Of a DNA stretch of 64,000 nt, positions 10,431 through 22,211 are shown one piece after another. Origin of the DNA: Carnegiea gigantea (lineage: Eukaryota > Streptophyta > Magnoliopsida > Caryophyllales > Cactaceae). The position numbers were made by a program, and so were the translations under genes. The notes under the pieces were generated by a model, which was not told the origin of the DNA, ran no database searches, and worked only from the letters and a program-made list of their open reading frames with translations. Numbering within the stretch: the stretch's first letter is position 1; each line of letters opens with the position of its first letter. The stretch covers positions 64,501 through 128,500 of the forward strand of contig JAKOGI010000525.1 of the NCBI GenBank assembly GCA_029747015.1, read 5' to 3'.

Positions 10431-10840
10431 AGGAGAAGCCACTATATTCAAATTCGACTAGGAGGGATATGTTCGTAGTGTTTTAAACAGCTTGTTCCCA
10501 TTCTGTTCTTTTGTAAAAACGTGGCGCACTTTGGCATCAAAAGAGCAATATTACTGATTACAAGCCACACTTAAGAGCAATAATGCATTAAGTAATATTA
10601 GGAAAGGGGTGAGATTGAAACTTGCAAATCTATTAGGAGCGTGACAACTCAAAAGTTGTTACTGATTTCTTTTTCCTGTAAAGGGCCTCTAACAGCATAG
10701 ATTTAGAAGCAGCCTTAACTGTTAGCGCTTTGAATCCAACAAAGACTTTTCCATACCCACCCCAATAATTTTTGTAAGTAATCAGGATCACCATGCAAAT
10801 ACAGCACAACTCATAATAGAAATTTGTAAAACAAACTCAC
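10431..10840. other. CLPX intron sequence downstream of exon 4
   Basis: Follows the GT donor of CLPX exon 4 (minus strand). I looked here for the next CLPX exon (family AGYVGEDVES) in all frames and did not find it. The stretch is non-coding intron up to the LINE-B boundary. Confidence 0.6.
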
Positions 10841-13800
10841 CTGCGTTAATGACGTTGCATCTGCCATAACAAAGGGCACGTTCACCAAGCGAGCCAATGT
10901 TTTTGCAAGCAACGTCTTCCCTGTCCTTACAGCCAACATCAATCAACACAAATACATTAGAATAAAGTGTTCAATCAGCTCCCAGTATCACAGCAATAAA
11001 CTTACTACACTATAATTTTTTACCAAAAAGAAACATCTTCATATGCCAGATTACAGTATCAAGATGCTGTAAAGCATACCACAACCAGTTGGGCCCATCA
11101 AGAGAACATTACTTTTCTCCAGTTCAACCATATCAAAGTTATCCCGTTTGAAATCACTTCCATCTCCATCTGCACCTGACCTAGAACAATCAGCAAATTC
11201 AAGAATCCTGAATAACAAGTCTAAGAATTCAAAATCCCATTGAGAACAAAGCCATTGAGGACAAACTGTTTCTGTTGAGAAGCATAATATATCCTCTTGT
11301 AGTGGTTGTAAACCGCCACAGAAAGCACCTGCAATTAAACAGTTTAACGAATACACTTACAACTAATAAACCGATAATAAAATATGTATCCCATTTATCA
11401 AGACTCCCTCCATTATAAAATAAATGTCACTTTTTTTAGCATGTTTTGTCATCCCAAACTCCAGGTAATAAATGCCAGCTTTGCTAAAATATAATGTTCG
11501 CATTTGTATATTCATGGTGATCCTTCACTGAAAGTCCACTTAACAAAATAAAAAGGGAAAAAACAAATGACAATGCTCTGCCCCCCCCCCCCCCCAAAAA
11601 AAAAGGGGATCTGGACAAGGAAGCAAAAGTCTATCCCTAGGTCATTGACACCAAAGGCTAAGTGCAATTAGCTGGTTAGTCATTTCAATTTTGACCCTCA
11701 AAAAATGGCAACATCACAAGAGTACCCATGCACCACCCATGTCACACTCCGTCTTTCAGTTGGACAATTGATTCCCCTCATATTCCAAGAAATAATCCTA
11801 ATACTCACAGAGCAAGAATTTGCAATGTAAGATATCGTTCATGCTAAGAAAAATATAGCAGTTTAGATGTACCCAAATCTAGATAAGCATAACAGCTATT
11901 TTGAACAACAACAACAACAATAACTCCTCTCAGTGTGGGTTCAGATTGCGCGGGGTCAGGGGAGATCCAGATGTGGAAGGTCTAACCTATGTTAGCATTG
12001 TTGCCTAAGAAAGACCAATTCTAAGAGACCCACGAAAAGCTATTTTGAAGATATTCTCAAAGACCTTTTATGAAAGAGCACTATTGAATTTTTTTGGGGG
12101 GGGTCGGCAAATTCACGCACACACAAACCTAGTAGAATCCACCGTCACCCTACCACTACCCCCCCCCCCAAAAAGGAGGCAAAGATTTTTCAAAATTGAC
12201 AGAAGCAAAGGCCACAACAAGACTATAATATTGCCGTCACATTATGGTCAACTTGTCAATAAAGTCATAACTATCCACATGGGACAGCAGAAAGGAAAGG
12301 CCATTAGTTGTGTCCTCACCAAACAATGAAACTCAATGGAGATTCAAATCTACTGCCTATTCTGTGAAATTCACAGTCCTAACACCAGACTGACATTTGG
12401 CAACTCGCAAAAGATCATGAAAACCATTCCAAGAGATGGTTCACATTTCACAGCAGCAAGGAGATACTCCGATACACAAGACCAATGGTCTTGACAAGAT
12501 AAGTTAGTGAAGTGATTAAGTAAAAAGCATGCTTCAGGTTTCTGCTAAATTAATATGTAACCCTGCCATGACTTGGCTCCAAATCATGTGTATCAAGTAC
12601 CACGCCTTTCCAATGTCTCATTAACGCAAGATCCTCCCCACCACCCTCATGTTAAAGTCAAACTCAAATATAATTTCACTGATATTGGATCCCTATCCTA
12701 TGACAAGACTATTACGACCTTGTGCTATGATAGGAAGACCATTATAACAGCAATTTGTCAGGCAATACCATGCTATATTCTAAAAAGTAGTGGTTTTAGT
12801 TTTTCTTTTTGTTTTAATATGGGTAAGCTTAGCCCAGTATTGGGATGGCTATTCACTCTAGAGTAGTTGTTGCCGGGTGGGAGGAACCAATGGATGCCTA
12901 GCCAACAAGAAGTCTAGCCGCCAAAACACCCCCTCCCCCTGGGGGAAAAAAAGAACCAAAGGAGAATTTGTACACTTCTGTATCATAATCAAACCCTACG
13001 ATACAGGATTGACAATCACAAGTGGCCTTGTTAAGCATTATGCCAAATGCACTTTTGTCAACTTGGTGACATCTGGCAGATCATTAAATCCTTTTTCATT
13101 TTTAATTACTCTACGCATATCACACAAGGACAATGAAGGCAAATTGTTCTAGCTAAGGTTAGGGTCTGAGGAAGGAGGTCTAGCCAGGGATCCATTATTA
13201 ATCTGATTGCTTTCTATCATTCTAATTCTTTTACAATTTTCTTCTTTCCTTTTACCTTCTGTCCGCATCCAATAATTGTACAACCATATCTAGCACTCCT
13301 GTCAAAACCAAGAACAATCAGTTTCTAGTGATTGCATGCATCAATCTAGAATTAATGCAATGATCCCAACCCCTATTGCATAGAAGGATAATAGTGTAGC
13401 CACCAATAACAAAAGCAAGAACAACGAGGGAGACCAATTTTTGGTCTGACAGCTGGAAGCTAGAACTTGCAAAGCTGAAGAATCCACATTCAATCAACCA
13501 AAATACACAGGGTTTCCAAGTTGTAAACCCAAGAATGAAAACCACTATCAATTGCAACTACACAGGGTTTCCAAGTTGTAACCTTCTTTGCGCGTTCCTG
13601 GCCGATGACAAACTCATCTAGCCCTCTAAAAATCTCCTTCGGGGTGGGCAATTCCTTCCCCAAATTTGCCCCACCCGATCCATTTCTCTCCCCTCTCAAT
13701 GTCCCCTGCTTGGGCAAATCATCCCCAGAAGTATTCTCACACTCCACCCTGGTTGCAGTCCAATGATTTTCCACCATGTGTGGGTTGGAATCCTCAGACA

Positions 13801-14380
13801 TGCTAGGCGGAAGATCCCTCACATAGGAGCGCAACTTCTGCCACATAGATAACTTTCCATTCTCCTCGCCATCGCCACCATCCTTGACAAACTTGCCCTC
13901 CGTCATCTCCTCCTTATCGCCACCCCCAATCCTCCCAATCTCGAAGAAACTCCCGTGCAATGGCGACAACTTAAAGGGCCGGAAATAGAAGGCAGTCTTG
14001 CAATGAGGACATATGTTGAGCGCTTGGTATATGCCCACCTCGTTGGGAGTGATTGACAGAGGACGATTCGAGAAGAGGACATTCATCTGCTTCGAACAGC
14101 GAGGGCAATTGACGACTGCTTTGATTTGGTCGTAATTGTCGGAACTTCCGTCCCATTTGCGCCTTCTCTGAATCCTTAACCCTAACCCTAGCCCTGATAG
14201 AATACTAGCCGGATAATGGGGTTGTGAAATTGACAAGTAAGGGGTTCTGAGGGAAGACAAATGGCGGCCATAGATGTGGGCACGGAGAGGAGGAAGAGGC
14301 GGAGAAGAAGAAGAGCAGCTTGAGGAGAGAGAAAGTCGTATTCCATGCTTCACGTGCCGTCGCCGGAGCAGTACGGACAT
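10841..14380 (-). CDS. CLPX: ATP-dependent Clp protease ATP-binding subunit CLPX, mitochondrial (5' half of gene)
   Basis: AAA+ unfoldase that feeds substrates to the ClpP chamber in the mitochondrial matrix. Four exons on the minus strand, all with GT-AG junctions and matching phase: 13583-14380 (ATG at 14380), 11267-11328, 11080-11180 and 10841-10920. They total 1041 nt and encode 347 residues. Residues 1-75 are Arg/Ser-rich and fit a mitochondrial transit peptide. A Cys4 zinc-binding module follows (Cys92, Cys95, Cys124, Cys127: CPRC...CPHC), then a variable linker, then [20 protein letters not shown] at the end of exon 1. Exon 2 gives [20 protein letters not shown]. Exons 3-4 give [20 protein letters not shown] with Walker A GPTGCGKT at 316-323 (Cys320 where bacteria have Ser), then [18 protein letters not shown]. 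The frame is undamaged. Walker B and later exons are absent from the window: they lie beyond position 1 or are lost. Confidence 0.9.
11400..11440. mobile_element. possible Stowaway-like MITE end
   Basis: GACTCCCTCCATTATAAAAT followed by AAATGTCACTTTTTTT resembles the CTCCCTCC...terminus common to Stowaway/Tc1-type MITEs of plants. The matching opposite end was not found, so this is at best a fragment inside CLPX intron 1. Confidence 0.35.
11905..12030 (-). mobile_element. SINE-like fragment in CLPX intron 1
   Basis: On the minus strand: GGTTAGACCTTCCACATCTG, then GATCTCCCCTGACCCCGCGC and a GTTGTT repeat tail (11909-11922 on the plus strand as CAACAACAACAAC). This resembles the 3' part of widespread plant SINEs (Au-like), which carry GGTTAGACC...GACCCCGCG. 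No internal Pol III boxes could be assigned with confidence. Confidence 0.4.
13504..13581. repeat. short direct duplication beside the CLPX exon 1 donor
   Basis: TACACAGGGTTTCCAAGTTG TAA occurs at 13504-13526 and again, exactly, at 13559-13581, a 55 bp step. The second copy abuts the exon 1 splice donor, so the intron starts within the duplicated sequence. Confidence 0.8.
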
Positions 14381-15234
14381 GCTGATGTTTCCTGTAATTC
14401 TGTTCCTTACTCGGTGAGAGTTTTTTGAAAGTAGATAAATGGGGGAATCCTTGCGAGGGCTTGCAATTAATATTTTGCCTTATGTGGAGGGAGCCATTTT
14501 ATCGTTCGCAAACTGAACAAAAAGCGTACAGCAAGGATTTCAGGATGTGTACAGTATGATTGATCTTTTTTTTGGTTGACAACAACCCAATCATAACAAG
14601 GCATTTCTTTTCAACTTATTACAACTACTTATGACTAATATTTAGCAATATTTAACTATATTTTATTATGTTTAAATTTATTTCAGTATATTTCAACATA
14701 TATAAATATGATTTAGCATGTGTCAATAACTTTCAACATATTTCAGTAATAAATATCAATTAGTATTTCTCATAAGTCGAATCGAACATGTCGTAAAATA
14801 GTTAGAATATTTATATTTGTTTTTAATTTTTTTAATATAAAGCAATCCGTGTAATGTGTAAAAGGCTTCTTAATATTTTTAAAAATTTTTCACAATTTTG
14901 GGATTTCATTGCAGTAGTTATCATTGTAAACTAGGTTTGGCACTCCGTGCAATGCACGTGTTACTTTTAAGTATTTTATAAAGTTTAACGGTCTTTTTAG
15001 AAGTTAATTAAGATAGATAACGATGTAAAATTATACCCAATTATACAAAATAAATCATAATTAACTTAATGAAAAAATAATTATAATAATTGTATTACAA
15101 TAGTTTCTTTGTATTCTTTTGAATAATATGGTATAAAGTATTAATAATTGCAATTATTTTCTTAGGGTTGGGAATAGCTGAAAAGGAACCAGCCTCTCAA
15201 ATCTCATTATGTAGGTATGGGTCTACTTTACCAA

Positions 15235-15238
<4 letters not shown>
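14381..15238. other. CLPX upstream region and AT-rich spacer
   Basis: The promoter of CLPX should lie here, but no TATA box can be named with confidence. From 14580 the DNA becomes very AT-rich with irregular repeats of TTTCAACATAT/TTTAGCATAT type (14640-14760). A near-palindrome CCGTGCAATGCACG is at 14946-14959, a motif often seen in plant interspersed repeats. No gene seen. Confidence 0.5.
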
Positions 15239-15310
<72 letters not shown>

Positions 15311-15344
15311 AACATATATATATGTGTGTGTGTGTGTGTGTGTA

Positions 15345-15409
<65 letters not shown>

Positions 15410-15559
15410 GTATGTATATGTATGTATGTATGTGTGTGTATATATATATACATGTATGTATGTATGTATGTATGTACATATACATATATATATATGTGTG
15501 TGTGTGTCATGTGTGTGTGTGTGTGTGCGCGCGCGCGCGTATATATATATATATATATA

Positions 15560-15592
<33 letters not shown>
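15239..15592. repeat. compound microsatellite (TG)n(TA)n(TC)n(TATG)n(CG)n
   Basis: Consecutive tracts: TG (15240-15264), TA (15265-15308), TG (15320-15343), TC (about 15353-15402), TA/TATG mixture (15403-15500), TG (15494-15526), CG (15527-15538) and TA (15539-15590). Overlapping open frames on both strands here are composed only of dipeptide runs and are artefacts of the repeat. Confidence 0.97.
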
Positions 15593-15595
<3 letters not shown>

Positions 15596-15984
15596 CTTAA
15601 TTTGTCAATAAACTCTTATCTAATGTTACTAATCATGTTTGTGTATACTATAAGGTAACCTCTATTCCGTAAATTACAAGGTCATAGCAAGGTACTATAA
15701 CTTGATTATACTCAAAATTTATGTTATCTTCGGTTAATAATGAAACCTCTCAATTAACCCAAATAGAACATCTTAAATATAATCAAATAAATTGACATTA
15801 AGCTAATATAAAATTATATATACATATGTTTATATATATTGGATCCATGCGAATAAACAAGAAGCTTCACAAACTAATTGGTCTAGAGAGAGAAGATAGA
15901 GAAAACTCTTTCACCTATTCTTGGCCATGAAGCTTTAGCCCCCCTTCATTGCATTCTGCATCTCCATGTGCATCTTCTAGCTCG
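15593..15984. other. unassigned AT-rich spacer
   Basis: No open frame or recognisable repeat. It ends where the 480 bp direct repeat begins. Confidence 0.5.
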
Positions 15985-16465
15985 TTTCTTTGCATCTGTC
16001 TAGAATTTACTTAACATGAGTAACCCGGTATATCTTAGTTCCTTCTACCATTCTTTGTCGCCTCTGTATGCGTTGCCCCCATTCATCAACTCTTATCACC
16101 ACCATGTCTTTCGCATATCTCTTCTATTCTTGACCTTTTTGGACTCATATGCTCCTTTCCTTAGTGGTTTTGCACCACCTTCCCCCTCAATTGACCACAA
16201 CCCTTGTGTCTCTTTCGTGATGATTTCCATAATTTCCACTTCTTTTGTTGTTCTTGTTCATATCTCTCAACCGTCTCCAATAAGTGTATGGTTCAATTGA
16301 ACCCAAGTTCCTTCAGATATAAGAGCCATCAATATGAATTTGTGTGCATGCAAATTGTCCAAGGGGTGTGGTGTTTAGCTTCCAACCTTCTCAATCTGCT
16401 CAACTACTGTTTTGTGAATGCCTCTTTGATGGACAAATTTAGGACCATTTTTCCAAAAATATTAT
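15985..16465. repeat. 480 bp direct repeat, copy 1
   Basis: Clearly homologous along its length to 19812-20292 in the same orientation (shared TCTGTCTAGAATTTACTTAA, CTTCTATTCTTGACCTTTTT, TTAGTGGTTTTGCACCACCT). Read on the minus strand, both copies keep a similar peptide around KPLRKGAYESKKVKNRRD, which may be old coding sequence of an unidentified element. TG/CA ends and a target duplication were not found, so I do not call LTRs. Confidence 0.7.
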
Positions 16466-18699
16466 AGGTAGGATTGTTCTTTACATCAATTCTGGAACTT
16501 TTGTAAGATGTGTGACTAAAGAATATGTTAAAAGTATCTTTCTACCAATTATCCATGGTTGGTAAGCAATTTCGTGGAAGTTTAGATTGCCTTTTGTTTC
16601 TAAAATGAAATTAAGCTACGATTTTTGGGTTAAAATTGCTAGAAGTTTAATTTTCTTATGTGCTTCTAGTCTCACTAATTTGGCCACTCAACACGTACAC
16701 CATAGTTACATATGACCTAATACTAAGTGACAATGTATCAAAGTTAACCAAATTAGTGAAACTCCTCAAGACCACACAGAAAAAAATAAAAATCCTTTGG
16801 GTTTTTTTTTGAAATTTTGTCCGCTTTTTTCTTTTTAAATCGAACATTTATAAATTATTACTTCCCCATTCTCACACCAAGATCACACAAAGTCCTCACA
16901 AAGGACCATCGAGGACATAAAAAGAAAAGGAAAAAACCACAAATAACTACACACAACTATATGAAAAAGGATAGAAGAATAATACTAGTTTGGATACTAA
17001 GTGCACCTGACTATACTACTCTTAATGAATGCTAAGCGAGACTCAATGAGCATTACCCACTCCTTATTCATGACACCAACCTCTCTTGTAGATGTAATCA
17101 AAGCAATAAAGAGCTTGTTACATTCCTGAACATAAATCTTAGAGAAGTGCATGTAACAGAATACACATATGAATACAATAATGATGTGCAATTCCCTGTG
17201 TAGCTTATCAAATGCCTTAGGGTAATTAATTGAATGATGAGGCAAAGTGCAGTGAACAATACACTCAGATGTGTGCGATAGGTAAAGGCAGTAATGGTCA
17301 ATGGAGGGGTTATACCCTCTAAAGTTACTTAGCGACCTAACTAACTCACCAACATTCCCCTTGAGCTTTTTCATCCAATATTCTATAAGATCCATAATAA
17401 AGCAAGGATCGGACATCATGTTGTACCTTATAGACCTAACAAGAGTATACTTAAGGGATAAGAAGAGTGGTGAACAAGTGAAAGAGGCTAGGACTAAATC
17501 AAGGGGTTAAGAAGCACTTCATTAACAAGGTCACCAGTAGGAGGCGACACCTTAGCCACTATCTCCTCATCTGACTTCTCTAAAGGAGCTCATCTAATAT
17601 ACGCTCCTCATCCGAAATGTGCACATAGCACTAATCAAACTAATTAACATATATAGCTAACTCATCAAACTAATTGACATAGCACTCATCATAATGATTA
17701 ATATATGCTCCTCCCAATAATCCTCCTCATGGGCTCTCCCAATAGAGCCAGAGAAAGAAGAGTGCTAGCAATAATCAAGACTTTATAAGGGGAGTCGATA
17801 ATTAAGCTAGTCTCGATAGGGGATGCATGCATAAAAGTAACTGAACAAAAATCTCTCTCCACATTTAAGTCACACTCAGGAAAGTCAACTTAAAGTTTAC
17901 GGCTAATGGGAAGGGAAGACTCAAAGTCACCTAAAGGACAAGTCTTAAGTAGGGTGAAACCTACATTAAGGTTAGTTTCATTCAACTTAGACACATTACA
18001 CTCTATGTGACACTTAAACCAATTTTAAGAAGTGATTGAACATTTGTCCCATCATATGCTTCATTAAGCTAAACGCAAACTATATGCTATTCTTAAGCTC
18101 ATATTTCAATTGAAATATTAGGAGCATAAGTCAGATTGATGGTTAAAAGGATCGTACAAGTCACACGTAAGAGAAGCAAAAACAAGATTGTATGAGTGAG
18201 GTGCCCAATGCCCCATAAATCATTTCTTCTAAAAAGATCGAGCATGAAATGCATATGGGTTTGGAAAAGACAACCTGAATGCTCAAGTAACCTCTTCAAA
18301 TATACAAGAATCGTATACGCCCCACTCATGTAAGTCTAAGGCCTCACCAACACTTGTAGATGAAACCTGAAATACTCATCCAATCATCAATCACAATAAG
18401 AAATTCTCATTTCTAGACACTTTGACTACTATCAGCGGTAAAGTCATTCAGTCAGCTGTAATACCTCCAGAAAAATTCATCCTTATATAGGGGAAGTGGA
18501 AAATAGCCATATTTTTTTCCCAAAAGTTTTTAGTTTTATGGGTTTCTTTCGGCATATAAAATAAGAAAACAAAACAACCAGATTCAAATCATAGAAATTA
18601 TGAAACTTATCTACTAAAAGAAATTATGAAGCTGATCATAATAAACAAAAAAACATAGAAAAAGAATGACCTAGATTCAAACCACTAACCCTGACAAAC
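16466..18699. other. unassigned region between the direct repeats
   Basis: The longest open frame is 16997-17419 on the minus strand (140 codons, MMSDPCFIMDLIEYWMKKLK...). I do not recognise it and it has no clear domain. The rest is interrupted in all frames. Probably an old mobile element body, but this is inference from the flanking repeats only. Confidence 0.35.
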
Positions 18700-19760
18700 G
18701 ATACTAAAAACTTGTACAATCTGAAGGAAAGTGTAGTGTTTCTACAAGTATATGGTTGTGAACCATAGTATTTGAGGTCAATTCCATAGGGACATGATCA
18801 AATTCAAGCCACTACAACTATTGTTAATCGCGGGTATATAAAACGTATCTCCTTTTTATAAAATGGCCGATGATACTAAACCGATCTAGCAAGACTTGAG
18901 GAACCTCAAAGATAAAAAATTGAGATCCTTAAAATGTGTTAGCATTCCTTAATCTAATTATCTATAAAAAGGTCCGCTAAAAGCACCCAAAAGTCCAATG
19001 ACCCGAAATTGACCTTGTTCGATGTTTAGTTGAGATTATTTCCTTATTTTTCACCCCATCATATGGTATATAAATTTTTTGAGTCTTAAAATTTATAATC
19101 ATTACTTCTAGAGCTTTCTGATGATATATTATGACCCAAAGTTTGATGGGCAACGAAGAAAGATACTAAGTCGATTCTTAGACGTGTGTTGAAAATGATA
19201 TACGTTCACTGTTTTGCTTATATATTCTCCCACACTTATCCAAAAATTATGAAATTACTGCCAGTAGAAACTATACTCAATAAGGTTTTTCAGAAAAAGA
19301 TTGCCAAAATTGGAGCGAGATAGTCATGACTAAAATAAGTCAGAGTTAGAAATAGGTGCACCAGTCTACGAGGAACATGGATGGTTTTGGGCCTACTTGA
19401 GTACGTTTGCCTTCGTTTCTCTTACCTGTCTTTTACAAAACTTGGCCGCTGACTCATTCTTAGAAAAACCTTATCTACCCAGGCTTGAGAAATGTTAGGA
19501 AACCCTTGTTTCCTATACATATGAATACAACCCCTCACCTGGCGTTTAAGCGCACAAACCAAAAAGCTTAAGAGAACTCCTCAGAGAACACTGAGAGGTT
19601 CACATGACCTAAATAAATCTTCTCAAATCCACCTTCAAAATGCTCTAAGGCACAAATATAGGGTCACAGTTTTCAATCACAGTTCCCTAAGTCGCTTAGG
19701 CACGTAACATGAGGGCACTAATATTTCAAACCTACATTCCTTTTTTTCCTATTTTCTTCT
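18700..19760 (+). mobile_element. possible LTR-like fragment
   Basis: Begins with GTGTAGTGTTTCTACAAGTA...GAGGTCAATTCCATAGGGAC, a layout like the start of the solo LTR at 61746 (GGTGTTGTAGTTTAG...ATCGTTCCTATAGAGACCA). No ends or target duplication could be fixed. Low confidence. Confidence 0.3.
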
Positions 19761-19811
19761 TTCTTTTGTTTAGTTCTATTAAGATTTTTCTGAATTTCCA
19801 TCTCCTAGTTC

Positions 19812-20292
19812 ATTTCTCTACATCTGTCTAGAATTTACTTAACACGAATAAACCCCTATATCCTAGTTCCTTCTACCTTTCTTTGCCGCCTCTGCATGCA
19901 TTGCCCCTGTTCATCAACTCTTATCGCCTCAATGCCTTTCGCGTATCTCTTCTATTCTTGACCTTTTTGGTCTTATATGCTCCTTCCCTTAGTGGTTTTG
20001 CACCACCTTTTCCCTCAATTGGCCACACCCCATGTGTCCCTTTTGTGATGATTTCTATAATTTCCACTTCTTTTGTTGTGCTTGTTCATAACTCTCAACC
20101 AACTGTCTTCAGTAAGTGTAATATTTCAATTGAATCTGAGTTCCTTCAGTTGTGAAAGTCATCAATATGAATTTGTGCATATGCAAATTGTCCAAGAGTT
20201 ATGGTGTTTACTTCCAATCTCAATCTGCTCAACTACTTTTTGTGAATCTCTTTAATGGACACATTTAGAACCATTTTTCAAAAAATATTATA
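19812..20292. repeat. 480 bp direct repeat, copy 2
   Basis: Partner of 15985-16465. Its right end abuts the truncated LTR of the outer Gypsy element almost directly (about 20 bp). Confidence 0.7.
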
Positions 20293-20314
20293 TTGCTAAG
20301 GATTATATTAGAAA

Positions 20315-22211
20315 CGAATAGAGCCTGAACTGAATAGAATCTGAATCAAACTGAGCCTGAGGTGAACTAAACCATACAAAAGTAGAACTGTACATGAACC
20401 TAAGCCTAAAATTTTATTGCTAAGGATTGAATAGGGCTAGAATCCGAGCACAAAAGGACCACAAATATGTTCCTTGTACTTGCTGGTTATCTATAAGTTG
20501 CTAAAGAACTAAAAGGAACTGAGGGAACTTCATCAGGTCCTAAACTTGAACCTAACTTGAACTAAAATAGCGATAGATTGTTTAATTTGTTACCTAAATC
20601 GTTGCATACAATGGCATGCATTTATAATTAATTTGAGTGTTTTTTGTGTTCTTGCATCCCCACTAGGTGCCACGATGATGAGATAGGCTGTTTTCTTTAA
20701 ATGTAATAATAGAATCGAAACCTTGGGCCTGGGTGAGTGAAAAATATGTTTGAATGGCAAAAAGTTCTTCTTTTTGGGCTACTATGCATTATCATGACCC
20801 AAATTATTGCTTTCATCTTGACTTGGAACTTGAATTGTAAAAACTGGTTATTTTTAATATTCTAGTTGGGTGAGTACATAGTTTCTTGAATTAGGTCTTA
20901 CTTGGCCTTAATTTTGGACTTGAATGTGTGCTAAGTGAGTTGATTGCCAATGTTTTTATTATGAAGGAATTTATCAGAACTTATAATTTGGAAAGGGTCA
21001 ATCCTATATTGAAGAAGCTAATATCAAAAGAGGACTGAGGCCTTGTATGGAAGGGTCACTATTTGAGAACAAGGCTCTTGGATGGAATAGTCATTTAAAC
21101 GTGCGTGAATATTGTTGCTTTCAGCACCCTAACGAGGGTGTTGTATCTCTTCCACCTTCATTTTCGTGGATCTAGGGGCATTAAGTGTATGTGACACCTA
21201 GAGGATTTGACCATGGGCTTTATAAATTCTATTTTATCAAAAACTCTTGGGAGCTAAAAGTGAGTTTGCTCCCTGATATTGTGACGAGATGGATTATTCA
21301 ACAAGAAGAAAATATTCTTTGTAATTCTCATGAGCGTAAAATTTGGATCTTTTACTTTTTACACTTGTTTAAAATTCACTACATTATTTCTAACGGTCGT
21401 TGATTTTATCCTTTAAACCTTTTTTATACATAGCACATTGATGAAACAATCACTCTTATCTAGCTCTGACCAAATTTCAAATCATTTGAAGAATTATAAA
21501 TTATGCTTTAACCTTTTTATGATCTATAAATGGATACATGTGTGTGTATGTTATGTAAAATTGTGTACAACTATTTTGGTTTTTTGAGAGACGACAACTT
21601 CCTACTGAGCGGTGGTTGCTTATCCCCCATACTTTTCCCTTTTCCAAGTTTTAAGCACTAAGAACATCTGAAATTGGGTTTGGAAAGTTTTGGTTTATGC
21701 TGAATGGTTTCTTGGCCATGTTATAGATCGTAAGATGAGCATGAATGTAGATAGACAAGATCTAGAGTCAACGATGTAATTTTAAGCATTTGATTTGCAA
21801 TGGGGTCTTGTAAAGGTGTCTCAAATACGTCCAGTGATTCATGTAGTCTAGTCGCTCTTACTAACCATTTGAACCAACCATCTGAGTAGATACTCATATT
21901 CTAGTTGTCACACTTGAAATGTTTCGGGATTTAAACCTCCGTGCTTCGGTTGTGTGATCTTTTGAGTTGTATCTTTCATTTCTTTCATTTATTTAATTCC
22001 ATAGCTTGTATACTCTCGGCGTGTAGCACATAGAGTTGACTCTTCGGCGTGTAGCCGTTGAGGGATTTTATTTAATCATTTATATTATAGGTATAAGTCT
22101 AAGGTTATAAGCCTAGAACCGTGGTCAGTTTTTAGGTAGAATTTTGTCCATTTTGTTTCATAATTTTAAAAATCGTTAACATCACTAGCCCTAAGGGCCT
22201 GGGGTGTTACA
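20315..22211 (+). mobile_element. outer Gypsy element, 5' LTR (3' portion)
   Basis: About 1.9 kb homologous, in the same orientation, to 38758-40742, the 3' portion of the outer 3' LTR. Shared anchors include AATGGCATGCATTTATAATT, CATATTCTAGTTG, CAACGATGTAATTTTAAGCA and the terminal GTGTTACA. Homology stops at about 20315, so the first about 1.25 kb of this LTR is missing or replaced by the 480 bp repeat. The end GGGGTGTTACA is the usual plant Gypsy LTR terminus and is followed by a decayed primer-binding site. Confidence 0.8.

Larger units (their letters stand above)
11329..13582 (-). other. CLPX intron 1
   Basis: 2254 bp between exons 1 and 2 (donor GTTACAACTTGG after ...AAGAAG; acceptor ...AATTGCAG). 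It holds a stretch resembling a Stowaway-type MITE end, two C/A mononucleotide runs and a SINE-like segment (listed separately). Apart from these I see no other gene; the open frames at 12045-12329, 12573-12866 and 12877-13152 (plus) match nothing. Confidence 0.75.

Noticed and set aside
13490..13582. Apparent extension of the CLPX first ORF by 30 codons
   Set aside because: The CLPX protein family continues with [12 protein letters not shown], found at 11328 after a good acceptor. The extension reads through the intron and its 23 bp duplication.
15168..15658. Overlapping ORFs of 89-147 codons on both strands
   Set aside because: They consist of dipeptide runs (YIYI, CVCV, SLSL) from the microsatellite and cannot be genes.
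16997..17419. 140-codon minus-strand ORF as a possible plant gene
   Set aside because: No start context, no domain recognised, and it lies among repeats. Kept only as an unassigned region.
15985..20292. The 480 bp direct repeats as the LTRs of a 4.3 kb retrotransposon
   Set aside because: No TG/CA ends, primer-binding site, polypurine tract or target duplication was found at either copy.
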